From: Legionellaceae bacterium
GTDB lineage: Bacteria; Pseudomonadota; Gammaproteobacteria; Legionellales; Legionellaceae
DNA length: 64,000 bases
Assembly: GCA_029210085.1 (NCBI GenBank)
Contig: JARGPP010000016.1
Location: forward strand, 1-64,000
Direction of reading: 5' to 3'
The notes beneath the pieces were generated by a model. The model was not told the DNA's origin and did no database searches. It worked only from the letters and a program-made list of their open reading frames with translations. Below are positions 18,459-28,157 of the stretch, piece by piece; position 1 is the stretch's first letter; every line of letters starts with the position of its first letter. The position numbers and the translations under genes were made by a program.

Positions 18459-18483
18459 ATCACAAAAAAAGGTGTGATTTTTT
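18459..18483 (+). terminator. weak candidate terminator after serS
   Basis: A six-base stem, ATCACA (18459-18464) with TGTGAT (18473-18478), is followed by a T-run to 18483. The stem is AT-rich with an eight-base loop, so this is only a candidate end for the long plus-strand operon. Confidence 0.35.
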
Positions 18484-18626
18484 CGCCATTTAAGATGACG
18501 ATGTTAGGCGTGTGCATATGATGGAGTAGAATTCATCGAGTTTGATCTGAGATGGACCCGCTATACACTGTATTCAGAGCGTCGCCTAAAAAAGATAGAG
18601 AAAATGTAACACTTGGTGATGATGGG

Positions 18627-19031
18627 CTAACCACCTCTCAGTGAAGGTCTATCAGTATAGTCAGTGTCTGTTTCGTCAATGCAGTCAATTGCACCCGTAT
18701 CTATCATGCCTTTGAGAATCATGAGATTAAAGCTGATAACACCCGCAATAGTCAGTAGCCGTTTTTGGGGCGTGCACTCGTTATTGGCTGCTTTTAGTGC
18801 CAACGCAGTTGCCACAAGGCCAATAGTTACAGTCGAGGCTTCAATACCAGTATCCCAAAGTGTTGTGTAATCAACATCATCACAGCCAGAGGCATAAGTA
18901 ACTGCTTTTGTAAGGACGGCTGCGCTCAGCATGACACTCGTGGGCAGTGCTGCTGCTTGAAGTGCTGCACGTACTGGCAAGGTAGGAATTAAATCAGATG
19001 CTGTGGTTTGAATCTGCTCAAAAAACTTCAT
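18627..19031 (-). CDS. small membrane protein of unknown function (134 aa)
   Basis: No family is recognised. Three hydrophobic stretches are visible (about 25-48, 66-84 and 92-112), separated by short polar loops. Four cysteines sit in the loops (SGCDDVD, NNECTP, AIDCIDE), with an acidic C-terminal tail. AGAGAAC lies upstream of the ATG. It stands alone between serS and the metal transporters. Its size and Ala-rich membrane segments resemble the other orphan membrane proteins of the window (for example the one at 58.8 kb), but no direct relationship is evident. Confidence 0.6.
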   Translation of the reverse strand: MKFFEQIQTTASDLIPTLPVRAALQAAALPTSVMLSAAVLTKAVTYASGCDDVDYTTLWDTGIEASTVTIGLVATALALKAANNECTPQKRLLTIAGVISFNLMILKGMIDTGAIDCIDETDTDYTDRPSLRGG

Positions 19032-19088
19032 GATAAGTTCTCTTTAAATGGTTTGAATAAAAGCACAAAAAATATGAAGTAATATAGA

Positions 19089-19856
19089 CTATACATATAT
19101 GGCAACAGCAGCCATAAGTAAAAATCCAACAATAACAAAGCTAAAGTCGCGTAGGTTACAACAGCGTTGGACCATGACACATCGTTCCAAGCCATGGAGT
19201 GTTCCAAGGTATAAAAATGTGCCTGCTGAGATAGCCATTAAGAGGGGGTCGATAAAAGAGTTGGTTGAAACATCGCGGCCAAAATACCAGCCAATGCCAA
19301 TGCCGAGCGGTGTCATTAATGCAAATGATAAAAAAAGCATGATGGCAATAGCAGGGCGTAAGGTGCTTTTATTGAGTTGTACGGCAATGGCAAAACTTTC
19401 AGCCCACTTATGCGCAATAATGGCTAAAAAGAGCATAATTTGCATAGAGTATTCTTGGCTCAGGCCAAGCGCTGTGCCCAGTACAAGCGAGTGAAGTGAA
19501 AGCATAATCCACGCAATAATGGCAAAGGCTGGGTGTGTGGTGCGATCATCATGGTGATGATAAAGCACTTCACCTAAGTGCTCAAACCATAAAAACAATA
19601 AAAAGACGATGCCTGTAACAAGTAATGCCAGCGGGTAGTGATAACCGAGTTTTCCAAAGAGTGCTTGAGCCTCGGGCAGCATATGTAAAAGAGCCGCGCC
19701 TAAAAAAACACCTGTAGCTAGAGTTTCACCAATAGGAAACTCGGTATGTGTTTCTTGGGTAAAGCGTTTTTTAAAGGGGAAGTAACCGGCAACAAGAATC
19801 ATTGTGAGTGCGCTTAATGCAAAAAAAAGATTTAAGGTTGCGGTGGTTAACATCAT
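19089..19856 (-). CDS. ZIP-family divalent metal transporter
   Basis: 255 aa with about eight hydrophobic segments. The ZIP signature is present: HSLVLGTALGLS in TM4 and HKWAESFAIAVQL in TM5, carrying the metal-binding His and Glu of the transport path. A His-rich loop HHHDDRTTH lies between TM3 and TM4. ZIP proteins bring Zn, Fe or Mn into the cytoplasm. The start overlaps the stop of the CDF exporter gene by four bases, so importer- and exporter-type proteins are made from one transcript. The substrate cannot be told from sequence. Confidence 0.85.
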   Translation of the reverse strand: MMLTTATLNLFFALSALTMILVAGYFPFKKRFTQETHTEFPIGETLATGVFLGAALLHMLPEAQALFGKLGYHYPLALLVTGIVFLLFLWFEHLGEVLYHHHDDRTTHPAFAIIAWIMLSLHSLVLGTALGLSQEYSMQIMLFLAIIAHKWAESFAIAVQLNKSTLRPAIAIMLFLSFALMTPLGIGIGWYFGRDVSTNSFIDPLLMAISAGTFLYLGTLHGLERCVMVQRCCNLRDFSFVIVGFLLMAAVAIYV

Positions 19857-21013
19857 GATAAGCTACTCTTGTAAATGGTTTGAACCGGAGGTTGTATGCG
19901 AACAGACAAGACTCCATATTGTTCTCCCAGGCTTTTAATATCGGCAGTCACGCAATGATTCAGTTTTTTTTGTGTTTCTGCATTAAAATTGCCGATTAAA
20001 TCGAGGGTGAGCTTACCGTCTAAGTAGTGCAGAAGACAAGTGTTTATTTCAGGGAAAGTTTTATACCAGTTATTGAGGAGTTTTTCTTCAAGTGTAGAGC
20101 GGTTAGGTAGGTGCAAGCAAGGACTTGTAACTTCATCATCTTCTGGATCAATATGAACGGTTACGTCTTTAATGCCGGATAAATCATCGATTAGTTTTCG
20201 ATGCACTTTTTGTGCAATAAAATGTCCTTCTGAGACAGAGATCATGGGGTTAACTTGAACGTGAACATCTACAAAAATATCACTGCCCATCAGACGTGTA
20301 CGAAGCTGGTGCACTTTAACAACGCCATCAGTTTTTTGAATAATATGTTCTATTTGTATACGTGTTTTAGCTTCAACCCCTGTGTCGATCAGTTCTTTAA
20401 TACTTTTCCAGCCATAATTAACCCCCATTTTAACAATTAACAGGCCAACGAGTAGAGCAGCGATGCCATCGAGAGATGTGATGCCCGCAATACTTCCCCA
20501 AATGCCAGCAAATACAATTAAAGATGACGCAGCATCAGAGCGATGGTGCCAGGCATTAGCAATAATGAGTTGTGATTGAATCGTACGACCGATAAATCTT
20601 GTATACCAGAAGAGTGCTTCGTTTGCGATAATTGAGCATCCAGCAAGCGGGAGCGCCCAAATACCAGGATGTTCGTGCTCGTGATGGCGTAAGTGTGAGA
20701 GTGCATCCCAAGCAATAGCAATACCTGTTAAAATGAGCAGTAAAGCCAAGACATAAGTAGCAGCCGTTTCAATGCGTTGATGGCCATAAGGATGTGAGTC
20801 ATCGGCATCTTGGCTGCCGTACTTAGAAGCAATGAGCACCATGGCATCCGTGAATAAATCAGAAAGAGAATGAAATCCATCTGCAATTAAGGCGCTTGAG
20901 TTAAACCATATGCCACCAAAGAGTTTACTAATACCGAGTAAGGCATTAATGATGGCACCGAGTAATGTGATAAATTTTGCTTTTTTATAACGTATTTCGG
21001 CAGATATCGTCAT
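19853..21013 (-). CDS. cation diffusion facilitator (CDF) metal efflux protein
   Basis: 386 aa with six hydrophobic segments and a cytoplasmic C-terminal domain. The two metal-coordinating motifs are in TM2 (ALIADGFHSLSD) and TM5 (NAWHHRSDA). The C-terminal dimerisation domain (VDVHVQVNP, VTVHIDPEDD) is extended by about 80 residues relative to short CDFs. Members export Zn, Co, Fe or Mn by proton antiport. It is the upstream gene of a two-gene operon with the ZIP transporter, and divergent from the tRNA-Pro cluster. Confidence 0.88.
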   Translation of the reverse strand: MTISAEIRYKKAKFITLLGAIINALLGISKLFGGIWFNSSALIADGFHSLSDLFTDAMVLIASKYGSQDADDSHPYGHQRIETAATYVLALLLILTGIAIAWDALSHLRHHEHEHPGIWALPLAGCSIIANEALFWYTRFIGRTIQSQLIIANAWHHRSDAASSLIVFAGIWGSIAGITSLDGIAALLVGLLIVKMGVNYGWKSIKELIDTGVEAKTRIQIEHIIQKTDGVVKVHQLRTRLMGSDIFVDVHVQVNPMISVSEGHFIAQKVHRKLIDDLSGIKDVTVHIDPEDDEVTSPCLHLPNRSTLEEKLLNNWYKTFPEINTCLLHYLDGKLTLDLIGNFNAETQKKLNHCVTADIKSLGEQYGVLSVRIQPPVQTIYKSSLS

Positions 21014-21116
21014 TGGCTTATTCGACTAGCATAAATTTGCTCTTGATTTTACCAGATAGCCAGGTTGGTTGCTATGATGGAAAGATGACTTTATTGCTAA
21101 AGCCTCTTTTTCTGGG

Positions 21117-21145
21117 TTGACGTTATCTTAGCCTTTAGGTATGAT
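21117..21145 (+). promoter_or_regulatory. sigma-70 promoter of the tRNA-Pro/Arg/His/Leu cluster
   Basis: TTGACG (21117-21122) and TATGAT (21140-21145) are separated by 17 bases and end 28 bases before the first tRNA. Placement and match are those of a strong stable-RNA promoter. Confidence 0.75.
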
Positions 21146-21173
21146 TCTCCGCTCTGTCCTGGTGATGGTTTTT

Positions 21174-21250
21174 CGGGGTGTAGCGCAGCCTGGTAGCGCG
21201 CCTGCTTTGGGAGCAGGATGTCGGGAGTTCGAATCTCTCCACCCCGACCA
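21174..21250 (+). tRNA. tRNA-Pro (anticodon TGG)
   Basis: 77-nt cloverleaf with acceptor CGGGGTG/CACCCCG, anticodon loop TTTGGGA, T-loop TTCGAAT and encoded CCA. First gene of a four-tRNA cluster before tig. Confidence 0.97.
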
Positions 21251-21261
21251 ATATTAAATGA

Positions 21262-21338
21262 GCGCCCGTAGCTCATCCGGATAGAGCATCGGCCTTCTAA
21301 GCCGAGGGTAGCAGGTTCGAGTCCTGCCGGGCGTACCA
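21262..21338 (+). tRNA. tRNA-Arg (anticodon TCT)
   Basis: 77-nt cloverleaf with acceptor GCGCCCG/CGGGCGT, anticodon loop CTTCTAA and encoded CCA. Confidence 0.97.
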
Positions 21339-21386
21339 AACGTCAAGTAGTTGTAGTGTGGTTTTTGGTGTAGCATGAATAATTAT

Positions 21387-21463
21387 GGTGGGCGTAGCTC
21401 AGTTGGTAGAGCCCCGGGTTGTGATCCCGGTGGTCGTGGGTTCGAGCCCCATCGTTCACCCCA
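21387..21463 (+). tRNA. tRNA-His (anticodon GTG)
   Basis: The cloverleaf has the extra G at position -1 (21387) facing C73, the identity element for histidyl-tRNA synthetase. Anticodon loop TTGTGAT; CCA is encoded. Confidence 0.97.
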
Positions 21464-21532
21464 TTTTATTCATTGTTTTTCGATAAATCCTTTACAAGAT
21501 ACCTCATCCTGTTTGATAATTCACACCTGTTT

Positions 21533-21617
<85 letters not shown>

Positions 21618-21653
21618 ATTTTAAGATAAAATATACGCCAATGAGGTGATGAG

Positions 21654-23018
21654 ATGGCTGTTTCTGTTGAAGTGTTAGAAGGTTTGGAACGTAAAATAAA
21701 TATTTTAGTTCCCTCTGAAAAAATCGAAAGTGAAGTAAGTTCACGTCTTAAAAATATGGCGAGTCGAACCAAGATGGATGGTTTTCGTCCTGGTAAAGCG
21801 CCCATGCAATTAGTCAAGCAACGTTATTCAGATGATGTTCGTCTTGATGTGATTCGCGATTTATTACAACCATCGCTTTATGATGCTTTAAAAGAGCAAG
21901 AATTAACGCCTGTTGCTTCGCCTCGAATTGATCCAGGCCCAATTGAAGCCAATCAAGACTTTGGATATGCTGCAATTTTTGAAGTGTTTCCTCAATTTGA
22001 CATTCAGCCTTTGGGTGAGTCTGATATTGAGTTGATTCAGGCTGAAATAACCGATAGTGATGTTGATGCGACCATTGAAAAACTGCGTGAGCAGCATAAA
22101 GAATGGAAAGAGGTGTCTAGAAAAGCAAAAGAAGGTGATAAGTTAGTTGTTGATTTTGATTTGTACGAAGGAGATGTGCTTGTTGATGGACAAGGTGAAG
22201 CACGAGACTTTGACATTATTTTAGGAAAAGGCGACATTCTGCCAGCACTGGAAACAGCACTTGTAGGTGCTGAAAAAGATAAGCTTGGAGAATACACCGT
22301 TGATTTTCCTGCAGATTGGCATGACGCTAATTTTGCAGGCAGAACATTGACATTTAAATTAACTGTTCACCAAATTTTTGAAGGTACTCTACCTGCGGTT
22401 GATGAGCAATTAGCAGAAAAATTAAATGTGAAAGAAGGTGGTGTTAAAGCGTTAAAAGAAGACGTGAAAGGCCATATGGCACGAGCGTTACAACGCCGAG
22501 TAAATGAGCTAAATCGAGAATCAATTTTTGATGCTTTTCTAAAGTTAAATGCTTTTGATTTGCCAATGAGCTTGGTAGACGAAGAAATAGAACATTTAAA
22601 GCATGATTTTTTCCATCAGGTCTTTGGGCACGAGCATTCAGAAGATGAAAAAATTCCTGATTTCCCACGTAATTTATTTGAAGATAGAGCAACTAGACGC
22701 GTTCATTTAGGCCTATTGTTTGCAGAGTATGTGAAGCAACAAAATATTACTGCTGGAGAAGAACAAGTTACTGCGATGATTGAAAAAGCGGCTGAATCAT
22801 ATGATGATCCGGATGAAGTACGTAAGTGGTATCGTGAAGATGCAAAACGTATGGCTGAGATAGAAGCGTTAGTCATTGAAGAGCAAGCAGCTGATAAATT
22901 AGTTGAAAATGCGAAGATAACATGGAAGTCTATGGACTATGAAGCTGTTATGAATCCGCCACAACCGGCAGAAGCATTAGCAGAAGAAACTAACGAAGAC
23001 ACAGGAGAGTCAGCATGA
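21654..23018 (+). CDS. tig: trigger factor
   Basis: 454 aa in three parts. The N-terminal ribosome-binding domain carries a GFRPGKAP signature near residues 43-50. The FKBP-type PPIase domain is about 150-245, and the C-terminal helical chaperone domain 250-430 ends in an acidic tail. It binds nascent chains at the ribosome exit. GAGGTGA lies upstream of the ATG. The stop overlaps the clpP start (ATGA), coupling folding and degradation genes in the conserved tig-clpP-clpX-lon order. Confidence 0.96.
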   Translation: MAVSVEVLEGLERKINILVPSEKIESEVSSRLKNMASRTKMDGFRPGKAPMQLVKQRYSDDVRLDVIRDLLQPSLYDALKEQELTPVASPRIDPGPIEANQDFGYAAIFEVFPQFDIQPLGESDIELIQAEITDSDVDATIEKLREQHKEWKEVSRKAKEGDKLVVDFDLYEGDVLVDGQGEARDFDIILGKGDILPALETALVGAEKDKLGEYTVDFPADWHDANFAGRTLTFKLTVHQIFEGTLPAVDEQLAEKLNVKEGGVKALKEDVKGHMARALQRRVNELNRESIFDAFLKLNAFDLPMSLVDEEIEHLKHDFFHQVFGHEHSEDEKIPDFPRNLFEDRATRRVHLGLLFAEYVKQQNITAGEEQVTAMIEKAAESYDDPDEVRKWYREDAKRMAEIEALVIEEQAADKLVENAKITWKSMDYEAVMNPPQPAEALAEETNEDTGESA

Positions 23019-23665
23019 TAGATATGTACGGGCAAGAGGTGATTCGAAATACCAGTGGGTTGGTTCCTATGGTTGTTGAGCAAACCTCGCGTGGCGAGCG
23101 CTCGTATGATATTTATTCACGACTCCTAAAAGAAAGAATTATCTTTCTTTTAGGAGAAGTAGAAGACCACATGGCTAATTTAGTTGTGGCACAGCTTTTA
23201 TTTTTGGAGTCTGAAAATCCAGAAAAAGATATTTCGATTTATATTAACTCGCCAGGTGGTGCTGTGACAGCAGGCCTTGCGATTTATGATACGATGCAGT
23301 TTATTAAACCGTCCGTGAGTACTTTGTGCATTGGGCAAGCTGCCAGTGCTGCAGCATTGCTCTTGTGCGCAGGAGCTCATGGGAAGCGTTATTGTTTACC
23401 TAATGCTCGCGTTATGATTCACCAACCACTTGGTGGATATCGTGGGCAGGCAACAGATATTGAGATTCATGCGCGAGAAACCTTAGCTGTACGGGAGCAA
23501 TTAAATCGCATTATGGGACACCATGCTAAAAAAACACCGGATGAAATTATGCGCGATACCGAACGTGATAATTTCATGAGCCCAGAAGCAGCGCAAAAAT
23601 ATGGTTTAATAGATGGGATACTTCATGGGCGTGAAGCACATGCAGCGGCGTTGGAGGAAGCTTAA
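23015..23665 (+). CDS. clpP: ATP-dependent Clp protease proteolytic subunit
   Basis: 216 aa with the complete catalytic triad at the same precursor numbering as E. coli: Ser111 (IGQAASAAA), His136 (MIHQPLGG) and Asp185 (ERDNFMS). It forms the 14-mer degradation chamber that works with ClpX, encoded immediately downstream with no spacer. One small departure is AAS followed by AAA where MGA is usual; it is adjacent to the active Ser but unlikely to abolish activity. Confidence 0.97.
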   Translation: MIDMYGQEVIRNTSGLVPMVVEQTSRGERSYDIYSRLLKERIIFLLGEVEDHMANLVVAQLLFLESENPEKDISIYINSPGGAVTAGLAIYDTMQFIKPSVSTLCIGQAASAAALLLCAGAHGKRYCLPNARVMIHQPLGGYRGQATDIEIHARETLAVREQLNRIMGHHAKKTPDEIMRDTERDNFMSPEAAQKYGLIDGILHGREAHAAALEEA

Positions 23666-24943
23666 ATGAGTAAATCTGAAGGTGGTGAAGAAGATAAAGT
23701 GTTGTATTGCTCTTTTTGTGGCAAAAGCCAGCACGAAGTTAAAAAGTTAATTGCCGGTCCTTCGGTTTTTGTATGTGATGAATGCGTTGATTTATGTAAC
23801 GACATCATGCGAGAAGAGCAAGTTCAGACAGAAGAAATTCAAGAAACGAAGTTGCCTACTCCTAAAGAGATTGCAGCATTTCTAGATGAATATGTGATTG
23901 GTCAACAGCATGCAAAAAAAGTATTATCAGTGGCTGTTTATAATCATTATAAGCGTATGCATCGGCAGTCTGAGGATGGCATTGAGTTGGGTAAAAGTAA
24001 TGTTTTACTCATTGGCCCAACAGGGTCAGGGAAAACACTTCTTGCTCAGACATTAGCACGTTTGTTAAACGTACCGTTTACGATGGCAGATGCAACTACT
24101 TTAACCGAAGCAGGCTATGTCGGTGAAGATGTTGAGAATATCATCCAAAAACTCTTACAAAAATGTGATTACGATGTCGAAAAAGCTGAGCGTGGTATTA
24201 TTTATATTGATGAAATTGATAAAATTTCTCGTAAAGCGGACAACCCATCCATAACTCGTGATGTTTCTGGTGAAGGTGTGCAGCAAGCGTTATTAAAGTT
24301 AATTGAGGGCACAACTGCATCGATTCCACCTCAAGGTGGACGTAAACACCCACAACAAGAATTTTTGCAGGTTGATACATCAAATATTTTATTTATCTGT
24401 GGTGGTGCTTTTGCTGATTTAGACAAAGTTATTCGAGGTCGTAGTGATAAATCAGGTATTGGTTTCTCAGCTGAATTACAGAAAGATAAAAACGAGATCG
24501 CACCTGAAAAAGTACTTGAGGGTTTAGAAGCAGAAGATTTGGTTAAATATGGCTTGATTCCTGAGTTTGTTGGGCGTTTGCCCGTCGTTGCAACGTTGCA
24601 TGAGCTGGGTGAAGACGCTTTGATAGAAATCTTGACTAAGCCTAAGAATGCATTAGTGAAACAGTTTCAATCACTTTTTAAGATGGAAGGCTCAACACTT
24701 GAGTTTCAAGATGAGGCTTTGCGAATGATTGCAAAAAAAGCTTTGGCGCGAAAAATTGGTGCACGTGGCCTGCGTTCAATTCTTGAAAATATTTTGTTAG
24801 ATACCATGTATGAGTTACCCTCTTTAGAGGATGTTTCGGGTGTTTTAGTGAATGAAAAAACCGTTACAGAGCATCAAGAACCGGTTTTGATTTATGGGGG
24901 CGAGGAAGAAGCCAAACAAGTTGCCGCAGGTGGTGATAAGTAA
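23666..24943 (+). CDS. clpX: ATP-dependent Clp protease ATP-binding subunit ClpX
   Basis: 425 aa. The N-terminal zinc-binding domain has Cys15, Cys18, Cys37 and Cys40. The AAA+ module follows, with Walker A GPTGSGKT (about 115-122), Walker [10 protein letters not shown] and sensor regions. ClpX unfolds tagged substrates and feeds them to ClpP. It directly abuts clpP and is followed by lon after 11 bases. Confidence 0.97.
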   Translation: MSKSEGGEEDKVLYCSFCGKSQHEVKKLIAGPSVFVCDECVDLCNDIMREEQVQTEEIQETKLPTPKEIAAFLDEYVIGQQHAKKVLSVAVYNHYKRMHRQSEDGIELGKSNVLLIGPTGSGKTLLAQTLARLLNVPFTMADATTLTEAGYVGEDVENIIQKLLQKCDYDVEKAERGIIYIDEIDKISRKADNPSITRDVSGEGVQQALLKLIEGTTASIPPQGGRKHPQQEFLQVDTSNILFICGGAFADLDKVIRGRSDKSGIGFSAELQKDKNEIAPEKVLEGLEAEDLVKYGLIPEFVGRLPVVATLHELGEDALIEILTKPKNALVKQFQSLFKMEGSTLEFQDEALRMIAKKALARKIGARGLRSILENILLDTMYELPSLEDVSGVLVNEKTVTEHQEPVLIYGGEEEAKQVAAGGDK

Positions 24944-24954
24944 GGGATAAAAAC

Positions 24955-27501
24955 ATGGCGAGTGAACATGAGTCGAATGAGCACAAGCAAGTAGAAGAAG
25001 TTGTGTTACCAGAAGTAGTCGGTCCCCTGCAGTTGCCTGTTTTGCCACTTCGGGATGTGGTGATTTACCCGAGTATGGTAATACCTCTTTTTGTAGGGCG
25101 TGAACGATCTATTCGTGCGTTAGAAGCAGCAATGCTAGATGATAAACGTATTTTTTTGGTTGCACAAAAAGAGTCGAGCGATGATGAACCTGATGCAAAA
25201 CATTTGTTTTCTATGGGCACCGTATCAAGTTTATTACAACTTTTAAAATTACCAGATGGTACAGTTAAAGTATTGGTAGAAGGTGAAGCACGCGCAACAG
25301 CAAGTGATTACCAGCAGGTTATTTCTGAGTTAGATGAGCAAGCTGAGAAAGCTGAGCATAAAAAAGCAGACAAGGCTGATAAAGCGGCCAAAGCTGATGA
25401 CACTGAATCCAGTTCGGAGCATACTGGATTTATGTCTGCAACGTGCCAGCAAGTAGACGAATATTCAAAAGCATTTAAGCAGCCTGAACTTGAGATCATG
25501 ATGCGTTCTCTTATGTCTCAGTTTGAGCAATATATTAAACTTAATCGGAAAATTCCGCCTGAAGTACTCGGTTCTCTGACCAGTATTGAGGAGCCTGGCC
25601 GTTTGGCTGATACAGTTGCTGCGCATCTTAATTTGAAAGTTGAAGACAAACAGACCTTATTAGAAACGCTTGATGTTGGTGTGCGTCTTGATCGTTTAAT
25701 GGCGCTGATTGAAGGTGAAATTGATTTACTCCAAGTTGAAAAGCGTGTTCGAAATCGTGTCAAAAGACAAATGGAGAAAAGTCAGCGCGAGTATTATTTG
25801 AATGAACAAATTAAGGCCATTCAAAAAGAACTGGGTGAGTTAGGTGAAGAAGGTAGCGAGCTTGATCAATTAGAAAAAGCAATTGAAGATGCAGGCATGC
25901 CTAAAGAAGCCAAAGAAAAAGCTCAATCTGAATTTAAAAAGTTAAAATTAATGCCACCGATGTCCGCTGAAGCAACAGTCATCCGAAATTATCTAGATTG
26001 GATGTTAGCGGTGCCTTGGAAAAAACGTAATCGGATACGATTTGATATTGATAAAGCTGAAGCGATGCTTGATCAAGATCATTATGGTTTAGATAAAGTC
26101 AAAGAAAGAATTCTTGAGTATCTTGCAGTCCAACAACGTGTGAAGCGCTTGAAAGGCCCTATTTTATGTTTGGTTGGGCCGCCTGGTGTGGGTAAAACAT
26201 CTCTGGGTCAATCGATTGCGAATGCTACCGGTCGTACGTTTGTGCGTATCGCTTTAGGTGGTGTTCGAGATGAAGCTGAAATCAGAGGGCACCGCCGAAC
26301 TTATATTGGTTCTATGCCGGGTCGTATTATTCAAAAGCTTGCTAAGGCGGGTGTTAAAAATCCACTGATTATGTTGGATGAAGTGGATAAAATGGCGATG
26401 GATTTTCGGGGAGATCCTGCTTCTGCATTATTAGAAGTACTCGATCCTGAACAGAATGATACGTTTGCGGATCATTACTTAGAAGTCACTTATGATTTGA
26501 GTGATGTGATGTTTATTGCAACGGCTAATTCTTTAGAAATTCCAGCACCTTTGCTAGATAGAATGGAAGTGATTCGTTTGCCTGGATACACTGATCAAGA
26601 AAAAGTGCACATAGCTGAGTATTACTTGATAGAAAAGCAGCTAAAATTAAATGGATTAAAATCAGAGGAGCTGAGTTTTTCATCTGAAGCAATACAAGAA
26701 ATTATTCATTATTATACACGTGAAGCAGGAGTTCGAAATTTAGAGCGTGAAATATCGAGTATTTGTCGAAAAGTAGTCAAAGAAATTTTAACGCATAAAC
26801 GTCTTAAAAAAGTAAAACTTTCTCCAAAGCAAGTTGAAAAATTCTTAGGTGTCAAAAAGTTCCGCTATGGTCTTGCTGAGTCTCGTGATCAGGTCGGGCA
26901 AGTTACAGGTCTTGCATGGACAAGCGTTGGCGGAGAATTGTTGACGATTGAGGCGACCATGATGCCAGGTACGGGTAAAACGCTGCATACAGGACAGTTA
27001 GGTGAAGTGATGCAAGAGTCTATTCATGCAGCCATGACCGTTGTCAGGAGTCGTGCTAAAGCGCTTCATTTTTCAGATGGTTTTTATGATAAACATGATT
27101 TCCATGTGCATGTGCCTGAAGGAGCGACCCCTAAGGATGGTCCTAGTGCAGGTATTGCGATGTGTACCGCGCTGGTTTCTGTGTTGACCCAAATACCGGT
27201 TCGTGCAGATGTTGCAATGACGGGGGAGATAACGCTGAGGGGACAAGTCTTGCCTATTGGCGGGTTGAAAGAAAAATTATTAGCAGCGCATCGAGGCGGC
27301 ATTAAGTTTGTACTAATTCCTTGGGAAAATAAAAAAGATTTAACTGAGATCCCGGAAAATATTTTACAAGAAATAGAGGTTCACCCAGTGAAGACAATTG
27401 AGCAGGTGTTAAAGTTTGCGCTTCAAAGTGATCCGTTTAGTTCGGTTTTGAAAACAAAAAATGCAACAAAGAACATTGAGTCTAAAGAAAGTACAAAATA
27501 A
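24955..27501 (+). CDS. lon: ATP-dependent protease Lon
   Basis: 848 aa. The N-terminal substrate domain is interrupted by a Lys/Ala/Asp-rich low-complexity stretch (about 126-158). The AAA+ domain has GPPGVGKT, and the C-terminal protease domain has Ser731 (KDGPSAG) and Lys774 (GGLKEKL) as the Ser-Lys dyad, spaced as in E. coli. The protein is longer than E. coli Lon (784 aa), mostly through this insert and termini. It degrades misfolded and regulatory proteins. Lies between clpX and hupB. Confidence 0.96.
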   Translation: MASEHESNEHKQVEEVVLPEVVGPLQLPVLPLRDVVIYPSMVIPLFVGRERSIRALEAAMLDDKRIFLVAQKESSDDEPDAKHLFSMGTVSSLLQLLKLPDGTVKVLVEGEARATASDYQQVISELDEQAEKAEHKKADKADKAAKADDTESSSEHTGFMSATCQQVDEYSKAFKQPELEIMMRSLMSQFEQYIKLNRKIPPEVLGSLTSIEEPGRLADTVAAHLNLKVEDKQTLLETLDVGVRLDRLMALIEGEIDLLQVEKRVRNRVKRQMEKSQREYYLNEQIKAIQKELGELGEEGSELDQLEKAIEDAGMPKEAKEKAQSEFKKLKLMPPMSAEATVIRNYLDWMLAVPWKKRNRIRFDIDKAEAMLDQDHYGLDKVKERILEYLAVQQRVKRLKGPILCLVGPPGVGKTSLGQSIANATGRTFVRIALGGVRDEAEIRGHRRTYIGSMPGRIIQKLAKAGVKNPLIMLDEVDKMAMDFRGDPASALLEVLDPEQNDTFADHYLEVTYDLSDVMFIATANSLEIPAPLLDRMEVIRLPGYTDQEKVHIAEYYLIEKQLKLNGLKSEELSFSSEAIQEIIHYYTREAGVRNLEREISSICRKVVKEILTHKRLKKVKLSPKQVEKFLGVKKFRYGLAESRDQVGQVTGLAWTSVGGELLTIEATMMPGTGKTLHTGQLGEVMQESIHAAMTVVRSRAKALHFSDGFYDKHDFHVHVPEGATPKDGPSAGIAMCTALVSVLTQIPVRADVAMTGEITLRGQVLPIGGLKEKLLAAHRGGIKFVLIPWENKKDLTEIPENILQEIEVHPVKTIEQVLKFALQSDPFSSVLKTKNATKNIESKESTK

Positions 27502-27515
27502 AAGTAAAATAAAGA

Positions 27516-27544
27516 TTTACAAGTGGCGCAATAAGCGGTATATT
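27516..27544 (+). promoter_or_regulatory. sigma-70 promoter upstream of hupB
   Basis: TTTACA (27516-27521) and TATATT (27539-27544) with a 17-base spacer lie just after the lon stop, giving hupB its own promoter and a leader of about 115 bases. Confidence 0.65.
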
Positions 27545-27666
27545 TTTCCTCGTTGTTGCCCAGGAATGGCGGGGCTTCGGAGATGAATATTATTGACGAA
27601 GCAGCGGTAGATTTTTTAAAAAATTTACTTCGAATTTGAAGGGAAACATAACAAAAGGGGAAAGCT

Positions 27667-27945
27667 ATGAATAAGAGTGAATTGGTAGATGCAATCTCTC
27701 AGCGTTCTGGGGTTACAAAAGCTGATGCAGCTCGTGTACTCGAGACCTTTACTGAAACTGTTACTGATGTGCTTAAAGCAGGCGATCAGGTTGTATTAAC
27801 AGGATTCGGTTCGTTTTCAACGGGTGAACGTTCTGCGCGTACAGGCCGTGATCCACGTACTGGGAAACCGATTCAAATTAGAGCTGCTCGTGTTGCTAAA
27901 TTTAAAGTAGGTAAGTTGTTAAAAGAAGCAGTTCAAGACCATTAA
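27667..27945 (+). CDS. hupB: DNA-binding protein HU-beta
   Basis: 92 aa histone-like protein. MNKSELVDAIS starts the dimerisation helices. The DNA-clamping arm contains FSTGERSARTGRDPRTG and PIQI with the intercalating proline. It bends and compacts DNA. GGGGAAAG precedes the ATG. Conserved position after lon; followed directly by tRNA-Val and tRNA-Asp. Confidence 0.96.
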   Translation: MNKSELVDAISQRSGVTKADAARVLETFTETVTDVLKAGDQVVLTGFGSFSTGERSARTGRDPRTGKPIQIRAARVAKFKVGKLLKEAVQDH

Positions 27946-27951
27946 GTTTTC

Positions 27952-28027
27952 GGGTGCTTAGCTCAGCTGGGAGAGCATCGCCCTTACAAGGCGAGGGTCG
28001 CAGGTTCGATCCCTGCAGCACCCACCA
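27952..28027 (+). tRNA. tRNA-Val (anticodon TAC)
   Basis: 76-nt cloverleaf with acceptor GGGTGCT/AGCACCC, anticodon loop CTTACAA and encoded CCA. It starts six bases after the hupB stop, so it is probably processed from the hupB transcript. Confidence 0.97.
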
Positions 28028-28033
28028 CGAATA

Positions 28034-28110
28034 GGAGTGGTAGTTCAGTTGGTTAGAATACCGGCCTGTCACGCCGGGGGTCGCGGGTTCGAATCCCGTC
28101 CACTCCGCCA
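28034..28110 (+). tRNA. tRNA-Asp (anticodon GTC)
   Basis: 77-nt cloverleaf with acceptor GGAGTGG/CCACTCC, anticodon loop CTGTCAC and encoded CCA. A strong terminator follows directly. Confidence 0.97.
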
Positions 28111-28116
28111 ATATTA

Positions 28117-28140
28117 CGCGCCTTTAGGCGCGTTTTTTTT
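28117..28140 (+). terminator. Rho-independent terminator after tRNA-Asp
   Basis: The GC stem CGCGCC (28117-28122) pairs with GGCGCG (28127-28132) across a TTTA loop, followed by eight T's. It closes the hupB-tRNA-Val-tRNA-Asp unit. Confidence 0.92.
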
Positions 28141-28157
28141 AATATGGAAAACCTGAC

